Below, one piece after another: positions 16,478-24,011 of a stretch of DNA of 64,000 bases (position 1 is its first letter; the number at the start of each line of letters is the position of its first letter). The translations under genes were made by a program, and so were the position numbers. Origin of the DNA: Hyphomonadaceae bacterium UKL13-1 (GTDB taxonomy: Bacteria; Pseudomonadota; Alphaproteobacteria; Caulobacterales; Aquidulcibacteraceae); contig CP012156.1 of the NCBI GenBank assembly GCA_001602435.1, positions 2,859,898 to 2,923,897 on the forward strand, read 5' to 3'. The notes beneath the pieces were generated by a model. The model saw nothing but the letters and a program-made list of their open reading frames with translations. It ran no database searches and was not told where the DNA came from.

Positions 16478-18778
16478 GTGCCATTAGACTTGTCAGCCTT
16501 TTTGGCCCAATGGGGGCGTGATGCCGTAACCGCAGGCGGTGCTGCAGTCGTGGCTGGCTATTTGGCGTATCGCTTTGGCAAACAAAGGCGCGTCCCCACT
16601 TCAAGCCCACGCGCCAGTGCTGCGATTGCCGCCTCAGGCTCTGTTGCGCTTGTTTGGCCAGATCATGATGATGGAGGGGGCTGGGGCGAACCGGAAGAAG
16701 AGGCTGATGCCTCCACTCGCGCTACCCTTCTTAAGCGACTCGACCTGACAGCCAAAAGCCCAACAGAAGAGCCGACGACCTTTGACATCCTCGAAGCTTT
16801 GGTTTCAGCGTCATCCGAACTTGGCACCCGCCTGACGCAATTACGCCAACGGGGCGAGGCCTTTACTCTATCAGTTTTAGGCCTCGAAGTTATGGGCAAG
16901 CCCCATGGCGCGAAAGCGATTGTCTGGCTGACACCGGGAGCGGCGGCAGGCGATCTTGCAGGTGCAGGGCAAGCAAGCTTCCCTGCGTGGCGGACAGATA
17001 GCCAAGGGGCTCTCTTGTGGGCTAATGCGTCCTATCTGAAAGCGGTTGAGGCAGTTGACCTTGAAGACGCACGGGCACGCGATTGTGCCTTAGACCAAAA
17101 AGCCCGCGATGATGCAGCCCAAGCAGCCAAAGGCCAAGCCACAACCTATACGCGGGCCATCACCATTGATGGCAAACGTCGCATGCTGCGGATAAGCCTC
17201 TTCCCGGCCGACGATGGGGCATCTGGTATTGCGTTTGATGTCACCGAAGAAATTGAAGTGCGTGATACTCTGGCCCGTGAAGCCAAGGCGCATGAAGAAA
17301 CCTTGAACCATTTGACGGACGCGGTCGCGGTTTTTGACTCCAGCCGTCGTTTGACTACCCACAACAGTGCCTTCTCGAATTTGTGGGGGCTGGAGGATGC
17401 GTGGCTGAATGATGGGCCGACCCACGGGGAATGGCTGGACCGCCTGCGACAGTCTGCCAAAATTGCTGCAACACGTGACTTTGCGGCTTGGAAGACGAAA
17501 GAACTCTCGCACTATCAAGAGCCGGGACTGATCCCCGACGAGACTTGGACCATGCCCGATGGCCGCATCTTACGCGTGGCGCGGCAGCGCCAGCCGTCGG
17601 GTGGCCTCCTAATTCTGTTTGAGGATATTTCCGACAAAATGGGCTTGCAAGCGCGCTTCAAAACCTTGATCGAGGTTCAGCGCGCCACGTTGGACAAGCT
17701 AGGTGAAGGGGTGGCGGTGTTTACGGCTGACGGGCGGCTGTCCTTAGCCAACAGCGCTTTCGCTCGCATGTGGGGTCTCGACCAAAGCTTCCTTGAAGCG
17801 CTACCAGAATTTGATTTGGTTGCGGAGCGTGCGATCCTTGTGCATCGCGATCCCGTTTTTTGGAGTGAGTTGAAGGCACGAATCTCTGACCCGTCCCCGC
17901 GGTCGCGTCAGGAGAAGCAGGGTGAGTTTATCTGTGCCGATGGCACAAGCCTAACTTGGCTGACCCGTCCTCTACCCGATGGCGCAACTTTGGCAGCCTT
18001 CGCCGATGTTACTGCTGCGCGAGAAGTGGAAACAGCGCTGCGCGATAAGGCCGCCGCTTTCCAAGATGCTGACCGCCTCAAGACTGAATTCGTGCGAAAC
18101 GTGAGCTACCAATTGCGAACGCCACTTACGACTATTGGCGGCTATGCGGAGCTTCTGGCCGCAGGCGTGGGGGGCACGCTGACCGAATCCCAGTCAGATT
18201 ATCTGAACGCTATCGGCTTGGCTTCCAGCCAATTGGAAAAGCTGATTGAGAATATTCTCGACCTCGCCATGATCGATGCAGGGCAAATGTCGCTTGATTT
18301 GGGTGATGTGAGTTTGGCGGAAACCTTAGAAGTCACGGCAGAGATTGCCCGCACCAATTCAGTGAATGACCAAGTTCGGATCGTGGTTGAATGCGATGAT
18401 AGTGCCGGGATTATTCGAGCAGACAAGGCGCGTATCCGGCAGATATTGTTCAATCTTGTGTCGAATGCGCTACGCTTTACGGGCAAAGGCGACATGATTA
18501 CCATTGGCGCTCGCCGTTTTGACGATACGGTCCGTCTCTGGGTGAGTGATACGGGCCCCGGTATTGATATGGCGCGCCAAGCTTCTGCGTTTGAAGGATT
18601 TGCCGATGGCGACCGACGGGCAGGCGTTAGTCTCGCACTGGTCAAGCGCTTTGTGGAATTACATGGTGGCTGGGTGTCGTTGGCTTCACCCAATGCCAAA
18701 GGCGTAACCGTATCCTGCTATCTGCCAGCTAAAGCCACGCACCTCCATGCCGCACCAGAGCTGGATTTGGTCAGTTAA
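16478..18778 (+). CDS. divL: Cell cycle pseudokinase DivL
   Basis: Membrane-linked sensor that in Caulobacter binds phosphorylated DivK and controls the CckA-ChpT-CtrA phosphorelay. 766 residues, against about 769 in Caulobacter. A single N-terminal membrane segment (AVTAGGAAVVAGYLAYRF) is followed by PAS-like repeats (about 160-250, 275-390 and 400-520), then a DHp domain whose phospho-acceptor position reads VSYQLRTPL: Tyr544 replaces His, the defining mark of DivL. A degenerate ATPase domain with N-box LFNLVSNALRFTG and G-box SDTGPGID completes it. The GTG start is the furthest upstream in frame and has no strong ribosome binding site. It converges on the hybrid kinase gene downstream. Confidence 0.93.
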   Translation: MPLDLSAFLAQWGRDAVTAGGAAVVAGYLAYRFGKQRRVPTSSPRASAAIAASGSVALVWPDHDDGGGWGEPEEEADASTRATLLKRLDLTAKSPTEEPTTFDILEALVSASSELGTRLTQLRQRGEAFTLSVLGLEVMGKPHGAKAIVWLTPGAAAGDLAGAGQASFPAWRTDSQGALLWANASYLKAVEAVDLEDARARDCALDQKARDDAAQAAKGQATTYTRAITIDGKRRMLRISLFPADDGASGIAFDVTEEIEVRDTLAREAKAHEETLNHLTDAVAVFDSSRRLTTHNSAFSNLWGLEDAWLNDGPTHGEWLDRLRQSAKIAATRDFAAWKTKELSHYQEPGLIPDETWTMPDGRILRVARQRQPSGGLLILFEDISDKMGLQARFKTLIEVQRATLDKLGEGVAVFTADGRLSLANSAFARMWGLDQSFLEALPEFDLVAERAILVHRDPVFWSELKARISDPSPRSRQEKQGEFICADGTSLTWLTRPLPDGATLAAFADVTAAREVETALRDKAAAFQDADRLKTEFVRNVSYQLRTPLTTIGGYAELLAAGVGGTLTESQSDYLNAIGLASSQLEKLIENILDLAMIDAGQMSLDLGDVSLAETLEVTAEIARTNSVNDQVRIVVECDDSAGIIRADKARIRQILFNLVSNALRFTGKGDMITIGARRFDDTVRLWVSDTGPGIDMARQASAFEGFADGDRRAGVSLALVKRFVELHGGWVSLASPNAKGVTVSCYLPAKATHLHAAPELDLVS

Positions 18779-18786
18779 ATCGGGCT

Positions 18787-20454
18787 TCAAGCGCGCGCAT
18801 AGGCGGGACTGCCGCTATGATGGCTCGCGACTGCGCTGGCCAAAGCGGCCTCAATGCCTTTGGCAAGAGATTCAGGGGTTACAGGCTTAGCGATGTGCAC
18901 GTCGCAGCCTGCCTCAAGCGCCTGCTCAACGTGTTCTTTCATCGCGTTGGCACTGAGCATGGCAATTGGGGTGCGGGGCAGTTGCGCCGTCAGCTCATAA
19001 GTACGGATGGCCTGCGTAGCCTTCAGGCCATCCATCTCTGGCATCTGCATGTCCATCAAGACAACATCAAACTTGCCAGCCTCAAAGGCCTCTATGGCTT
19101 TGACACCATTTTCGACAACTGTGAGATCGACGCCATAGGGCTGTAAGATCATGGCCACCACACGCTGATTTGTCGGATGATCTTCCGCCAACAAGACCCG
19201 CAGAAGCCGCGACGACTCGCTTTCTTCAGCCATCACTTGGTTTGAGGTAGTTGGCTGCATCGCGCGCAGAATATCAAAGGCATCCAGAGGCATAGACCGG
19301 CTCAGGGGCAATTTCACCATGAAGGTGGAGCCTTGGTCCGGGATCGACACAACGCTGATTGTGCCCCCCATCATTTCAGTCAGCGCCTTACAGATCGATA
19401 GACCCAGACCTGTACCACCAAATTGGCGCGTAATGGACCCATCAGCTTGCTCGAACCGATTAAACAACCGAGCGCGCGCTTCTTTGTCAAAACCAATACC
19501 TGTGTCGGAAACCTTGATAATGAGGGTTGCCATCTCCCCCTCAGTCTCAGGCTCATTGACCTCAATCTGAACCGTTACCCCACCTTCCTTCGTGAACTTC
19601 ACTGCATTTGAGGCGAGGTTGGAAACAATCTGGCGAATGCGAACCACATCGCCTTTAAACAGTCCACGTGCATTGGTTCCAAAGGTTAGACTGAATTTGA
19701 GGAACTTCTCGGTCGCCGCAGTCTGCATCAGGTGCACAGCGGCCTCGATCGCTTCGTGCAAGTCAAACGTATCAACCTGCAAGGACAATTTGCCAGCTTC
19801 TATTTTTGACACATCGAGAATGTCGGTGAGGAAGCGCTCTAGCGTCTGGCCCGATTGGCGGATCAAACTGACCATCTCAAACTGCTCATCACTCAGCGCC
19901 GTGCGACCAAGCGCACCGGCCAAGCCAATCACCCCGTTCAGCGGCGTGCGGATTTCATGGCTCATATTGGCGAGGAAAACGCTCTTGGCTCTACTGGCAG
20001 ATTCCGCCGCGGCGCGGGCTTGGCGAATTGCGGCCTCCGAACGGCTGTTGCGCAGAACATAAGCCAATTGATGCGTAATCAAGCGCCAGTTGATCGGCTT
20101 CACAACGAAGGAAGTCGCCCCAGCGGCAAATGCCAAATCAATGGCTTCCATGTCGTCACGGCCGGTGATCACGACGACAGGCACGCTCATCAGGCGTGGA
20201 TCGCGGGCCATGGCCTCCATGAGTTCGAAGCCGTTCATGTTTGGCATGTCGAGGTCCACGAGGGCGACATCAAAGTCGCCCTTACGCAGGGCCTCTAAAG
20301 CAACCAAGCCATCTTCCGCAACGCTGACTTCCACGCTGGGGCTGACGAGGTGGGAAACGGCAAATTCGCGCAGAATGGGGTCGTCATCAACGACCAAGAC
20401 CCGCGCGTAATCCGTTTTGACAAAATGGTCGATGCTGGCGGCGGGTATACTCAT
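18787..20454 (-). CDS. Hybrid histidine kinase with two receiver domains
   Basis: About 555 residues in the order REC-HisKA-HATPase-REC, with no membrane segment, so cytoplasmic. REC1 phospho-acceptor is Asp67 in ALVDLDMPNMNG; the DHp His166 lies in NMSHEIRTPLNG; the ATPase has N-box NLASNAVKFT, G1 SDTGIGFD and G2 GGTGLGLSI; REC2 acceptor is Asp468 in LMDMQMPEMDG. All catalytic residues look intact. The ATG at 20454 follows GGTGG; the longer frame to 20511 adds 19 unlikely residues. The first REC suggests that another kinase feeds it. Partner proteins are not visible. It ends 8 bases from the divL stop, in convergent orientation. Confidence 0.88.
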   Translation of the reverse strand: MSIPAASIDHFVKTDYARVLVVDDDPILREFAVSHLVSPSVEVSVAEDGLVALEALRKGDFDVALVDLDMPNMNGFELMEAMARDPRLMSVPVVVITGRDDMEAIDLAFAAGATSFVVKPINWRLITHQLAYVLRNSRSEAAIRQARAAAESASRAKSVFLANMSHEIRTPLNGVIGLAGALGRTALSDEQFEMVSLIRQSGQTLERFLTDILDVSKIEAGKLSLQVDTFDLHEAIEAAVHLMQTAATEKFLKFSLTFGTNARGLFKGDVVRIRQIVSNLASNAVKFTKEGGVTVQIEVNEPETEGEMATLIIKVSDTGIGFDKEARARLFNRFEQADGSITRQFGGTGLGLSICKALTEMMGGTISVVSIPDQGSTFMVKLPLSRSMPLDAFDILRAMQPTTSNQVMAEESESSRLLRVLLAEDHPTNQRVVAMILQPYGVDLTVVENGVKAIEAFEAGKFDVVLMDMQMPEMDGLKATQAIRTYELTAQLPRTPIAMLSANAMKEHVEQALEAGCDVHIAKPVTPESLAKGIEAALASAVASHHSGSPAYARA

Positions 20455-20822
20455 ATGTCCACCCAACCTAATCGACGCACAACACCGCAAAAGCGGGCGG
20501 TCGAGGGACACGGCTTTAGTAGCGGTGCGCTACGTTCAGTCTCTAGCATTTGGAGTGGCATAAAGCGCTGCACCATTGCGTTGATCAAACCCCACACCCA
20601 ACAAATTTACCGGACATTTTCGGTAAAATGTCGCATAAACTCCTTAACTTAGGGTCAAATGAACGCTGGCTTTTTTATTTAAGTCCTCCAAGTTTGCACA
20701 AATACCTAGGGTAATAGACGCAAACCCAGCCTGACAGCCGAAAAAGCGGGATCAAGCCTCGCAAAGCCTTCGCCCAATTCTCCCAAAAAGGGAATATTGC
20801 ACTGTCTTTGATGGCTAAAATG
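20455..20822. other. Intergenic region between hybrid kinase and engB
   Basis: About 370 bases without a convincing gene. It holds the nested inverted repeats at 20606-20632, a TTAA-N7-TCAA imperfect CtrA-like site at 20644-20658, and an A/T-rich patch. It must contain the hybrid kinase promoter (minus strand) and the engB 3' end. A 65-codon minus-strand frame at 20675-20872 overlaps engB and looks like chance. Confidence 0.5.
20606..20632. promoter_or_regulatory. Nested inverted repeats, likely operator or RNA switch
   Basis: Two overlapping perfect inverted repeats: TTTACCG (20606-20612) with CGGTAAA (20621-20627), and GACATTTT (20613-20620) with AAAATGTC (20625-20632). They share bases, so only one could form at a time in RNA. 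About 150 bases upstream of the hybrid kinase start. Confidence 0.45.
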
Positions 20823-21479
20823 CTATTCAACTGAGAACGTTGCGATTTCTTCTCGCAATTGGCTGATGCCAAGATTCTCGTGCGAAGAAATTGGCAAAAC
20901 CTCTGGGTGTGCAGCCGGACGCTTCTTTAGGCCCTCTTTTGTGGCCAGGAGAACAGCGTCGAGCTCCCCTTTCTTCAATTTATCAACTTTCGTGAGGATA
21001 ATTTGATAGGACAAAGCGGACGTATCCAACATGCGCATGACTTCGAGGTCATTGGGCTTGAGACCATGACGGCTATCAACCAACACAAAGGCCCGTTTCA
21101 ACGTCGCGCGGCCGCGCAAGAAGTCCCGCGTGGCCTCGTTCCAGCGTGCAATCTCTGTTTTAGAGGCCACCGCGTGGCCATAGCCAGGCAAGTCAACAAT
21201 CCGGATACGCTCCACCTCGTCCTTGCCGGCGATGGCAAAGAAGATCAGTTCGCGCGTCCGCCCGGGCTCTGAAGATGCCCGTGCCAGCCCTTTGCGGCCA
21301 ACCAAGGCATTCACGAGGCTGGATTTGCCGACGTTTGAACGCCCAGCAAAGCAGACTTCTGGTGCACCCATGGGAGGCAAGTCCGACATGGTCTTCGCCG
21401 CCCAGAGGAAACGCGGCTCCAAGCGAAACAGGCGCTCCCCTGGTGGGAGGTCACGCATTGGAGCCATGGGTTCAGACAT
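20823..21479 (-). CDS. engB: Ribosome biogenesis GTPase EngB/YihA
   Basis: TrmE-Era-EngA-YihA family GTPase needed for assembly of the large ribosomal subunit. 218 residues. G1 GRSNVGKSSLVNAL (about 48-61), G3 DLPGYGHA (about 99-106), G4 TKVD (about 165) and G5 SSHENLGI near the C-terminus. The ATG starts two bases after the yidC stop, so it is co-transcribed with yidC, the usual rpmH-rnpA-yidC-engB arrangement of alphaproteobacteria. Confidence 0.95.
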   Translation of the reverse strand: MSEPMAPMRDLPPGERLFRLEPRFLWAAKTMSDLPPMGAPEVCFAGRSNVGKSSLVNALVGRKGLARASSEPGRTRELIFFAIAGKDEVERIRIVDLPGYGHAVASKTEIARWNEATRDFLRGRATLKRAFVLVDSRHGLKPNDLEVMRMLDTSALSYQIILTKVDKLKKGELDAVLLATKEGLKKRPAAHPEVLPISSHENLGISQLREEIATFSVE

Positions 21480-21481
21480 GA

Positions 21482-23308
21482 TCAGGCCGTTTTCTTCTTG
21501 CCAAGCTTGGCAAAAAACTCGTCAATCGGGTTTGATGTGCCTGATCGCTTGGAGATCACATATTGCTGCACAATCGTCAGCAAGTTGGACCACGTGTAAT
21601 AGATGACCAGACCCGAGCCAAATCCTGCGAACACGAACACGAAAATCCATGGCATCAGGGCAAAGATCTGAGCTTGCATCGGATCGGTGGCCGTAGGCTG
21701 CATCTTCTGCAAAAGCCAGAACGATACACCATACAAGATCGGCCAAGCACCAATCGCTAGGAACGTCCCGATTACGGGGATGACCGTTGGATCATAAGGA
21801 AGCAGGCCGAACAGATTGAAGATTGTGGTTGGGTCCTTAGCCGACAAATCGGGGATCCAGCCGTAGAAAGGCGCGTGGCGAAGTTCGAGCGAGATCGAGA
21901 GTACTTTGAACAGCGCAAAGAAGATCGGCATTTGCAGCAAGGCTGGGATACAGCCTGCCACCGGATTGATCTTCTCCGTCTGATAAAGCTTCATGGTTTC
22001 TTGCTGTTGGCGCTGCACGTCGGCGGCAAAGCGCTCTTTTATCTCAGCCATTTTAGGCGCGAGATCGCGCAGTTTCGCAAAGCTTTTGTAGCTCGTGTAG
22101 ACCAGAGGGAATGTGACGACCTTGATGACCACGGTGACCATCAAAATCGCAATGCCAATATTGTTTGCGACTAAGCCGTTGAAGAACATGAGCATGGCGT
22201 AGAACGGTTTGGTCAGGAACCAGAACATGCCCCAGTCCACTGCATCCTCAAACCGCGGCAAACCCAATTCTTGACCAAGCGCCCGCAATTCTGAGACCCG
22301 CTTCGAGCCCGCAAAAAGATGTTGGGTGGTAGTCAGACTTTGTCCTGCGCCTAAAGCAACAGGCGCTGCAATAAAGCTTGATTCAAACACTTCCTCGTTG
22401 GGCAATTGGGTGACTTTAAAGGCACCATCCACTTTGGTCTTTTGATCTGGGATCAACGCAGATAGCCAATATTTATCTGTGATGCCAAGCCAGCCACCGG
22501 TACCAGCTTGCTGCAGGGCTTCACCCTTTTCAAGCTTCTGATAGTTCATCAACTTGAGCTTGCCATCAAACATGCCAACCATGCCTTCATGATTGATACC
22601 ATTGGGTGGCTCTTTTGGCTTGGCATGGCGACGTATCGCGCCGTAGGGCTGCAACGTAACGGGGGCTGCGCCCGCGTTTGCGACCGTGTCGGTGACCGTA
22701 AAGAGATAATTCTTATCGACCTTTACCACCCGCTTGAACGTTAGGCCTTGGCCGTTGTCATAGGTCAAGGTGATGGGTGTGTCAGGCGTGAGCTTCTCGC
22801 CAGGAATGGCCTTCCAAACGGTGTTGGGGCCAGGAAGTGCCCCAGCGCTGCCATCGGGTGCCGTAAACCCAAAAAAGGCATAATAGCCGTCTGCCGTACC
22901 CTGAGGATGCAGCAGGGTCACTGGTTTGGAGTCTTTCTTGATCGTGTCCTTATAGCGCTTCAGAACCAAATCATCGAACCGCGCGCCCAGAGTGGAAACC
23001 GTCCCGCTGACAGCATCCGCATCAATATTGATGCGCTGGCTGAGACCCAAAGCATCCGGACGGCTGACCGGCTGTCCGGAAGATGCTGCGGCTTGAACAG
23101 GCGTAACAGCGGGTTGAGCGGCGGCCGCTTTTTGAGCAGCGGCTTGCGCCTCGCGCTTTTGCGCCATCTCTGCCATCCGGGCCTTCTCGCGCGGCATTTC
23201 ATAGAAATATTGAAAGCCAAGCAAGATCGCCAAAGACAAGGCAATCGCGATCGCGAGGTTCTTCGTATCAGGCGCTGAGGGTGGCGGAGACATAGGAGAC
23301 GGGGACAT
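21482..23308 (-). CDS. yidC: Membrane protein insertase YidC
   Basis: Oxa1/YidC insertase that places membrane proteins in the inner membrane alone or with SecYEG. 608 residues. An N-terminal anchor (LAIAIALSLAILLGFQYFY) is followed by an Ala/Gln-rich linker and the large periplasmic beta-super-sandwich domain (about 95-350). The conserved C-terminal core has five membrane segments from WFLTKPFYAMLMFFNGLVANNIGIAIL onward, including NPVAGCIPALLQMPIFFALFKVL and IFVFVFAGFGSGLVIYYTWSNLLTIVQQ. It is 21 bases downstream of rnpA; no yidD gene lies between. Confidence 0.97.
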   Translation of the reverse strand: MSPSPMSPPPSAPDTKNLAIAIALSLAILLGFQYFYEMPREKARMAEMAQKREAQAAAQKAAAAQPAVTPVQAAASSGQPVSRPDALGLSQRINIDADAVSGTVSTLGARFDDLVLKRYKDTIKKDSKPVTLLHPQGTADGYYAFFGFTAPDGSAGALPGPNTVWKAIPGEKLTPDTPITLTYDNGQGLTFKRVVKVDKNYLFTVTDTVANAGAAPVTLQPYGAIRRHAKPKEPPNGINHEGMVGMFDGKLKLMNYQKLEKGEALQQAGTGGWLGITDKYWLSALIPDQKTKVDGAFKVTQLPNEEVFESSFIAAPVALGAGQSLTTTQHLFAGSKRVSELRALGQELGLPRFEDAVDWGMFWFLTKPFYAMLMFFNGLVANNIGIAILMVTVVIKVVTFPLVYTSYKSFAKLRDLAPKMAEIKERFAADVQRQQQETMKLYQTEKINPVAGCIPALLQMPIFFALFKVLSISLELRHAPFYGWIPDLSAKDPTTIFNLFGLLPYDPTVIPVIGTFLAIGAWPILYGVSFWLLQKMQPTATDPMQAQIFALMPWIFVFVFAGFGSGLVIYYTWSNLLTIVQQYVISKRSGTSNPIDEFFAKLGKKKTA

Positions 23309-23329
23309 TGGGGTCCTTGCTATCAGCTT

Positions 23330-23734
23330 CTAAGATGTGGCTGTGGCGGTTGTAACAGGTGGAGGGGCAGACTTCGCCGACAGCCTTAAGAACAGGGTAG
23401 TCAGGTCGTCAAGCAATGCTGGCCATTCTGCTGTCACAGTTGCAGTACGCGCGACAGCTACATAGTCAAAACCGGACCGTCCATGAAGTGGCAATAGCTG
23501 TAACATTGCTGCACGCAGACGGCGGCGCGCCCGATTACGTGTGACGGCGTTGCCGACTTTCTTGGAGGCTGTCAGGCCATAGCGGATCAGACCCTTCGTT
23601 TCAGCCGCCGCGTCGACCGTAGGCCGAGCCTGCAATAACACAAATCGCCCAGCGGCCTTACGACCCTGAGCGACATGCAAAAACTGACGACGAATAGTCA
23701 GCCGATCAATGATGGCAGGCGGGCTAACGGACAT
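23330..23734 (-). CDS. rnpA: Ribonuclease P protein component
   Basis: Protein subunit of RNase P, which trims the 5' leader of tRNA precursors. 134 residues. The signature RYGLTASKKVGNAVTRNRARRRLRAAM (about 51-77) carries the RNR motif that contacts the catalytic RNA, and DRLTIRRQF near the N-terminus matches the family. A C-terminal tail rich in Ala, Pro and Thr is not conserved. It lies 25 bases downstream of rpmH. Confidence 0.94.
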   Translation of the reverse strand: MSVSPPAIIDRLTIRRQFLHVAQGRKAAGRFVLLQARPTVDAAAETKGLIRYGLTASKKVGNAVTRNRARRRLRAAMLQLLPLHGRSGFDYVAVARTATVTAEWPALLDDLTTLFLRLSAKSAPPPVTTATATS

Positions 23735-23759
23735 AGGATTGCCCAGGCCGCCAGATATC

Positions 23760-23894
23760 CTAAGCGCTCAGACGCTTACGGCCTTTGGCGCGACGACGGG
23801 CCAAAACCAGACGGCCGCCTTTGGTTGCCATACGGGCGCGGAAACCATGGCGACGAGCGCGGACGAGGTTAGATGGTTGAAACGTGCGTTTCAC
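23760..23894 (-). CDS. rpmH: 50S ribosomal protein L34
   Basis: A 44-residue, very basic protein reading [17 protein letters not shown] after the start and ending GRKRLSA, the standard L34 sequence. The start codon is GTG, preceded by GGAG eight bases upstream on the minus strand. It heads the rpmH-rnpA-yidC-engB block. It is too short for most gene finders' length cut-offs but is unambiguous. Confidence 0.95.
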   Translation of the reverse strand: MKRTFQPSNLVRARRHGFRARMATKGGRLVLARRRAKGRKRLSA

Positions 23895-23948
23895 GGCAGT
23901 TACTCCTGGCGGATAACCGCCTTGATAGAGAAGAAATTTGAACGCGCG

Positions 23949-23977
23949 CTGTTACAGAGCGCTTGGCTAAGAGTCAA
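23949..23977 (-). promoter_or_regulatory. Candidate sigma-70 type promoter of rpmH
   Basis: On the minus strand TTGACT (plus 23972-23977), a 17-base spacer and TAACAG (plus 23949-23954), about 55 bases before the rpmH GTG. A hairpin TCTCTGC/GCAGAGA at 23978-23997 just upstream may mark the end of the receptor transcript. Confidence 0.4.
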
Positions 23978-24011
23978 TCTCTGCACGCAGGCAGAGACTG
24001 GGTTTGGCGGC

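Noticed and set aside
22748..23278. Plus-strand open frame of 176 codons
   Set aside because: Fully antisense to yidC, no protein features.
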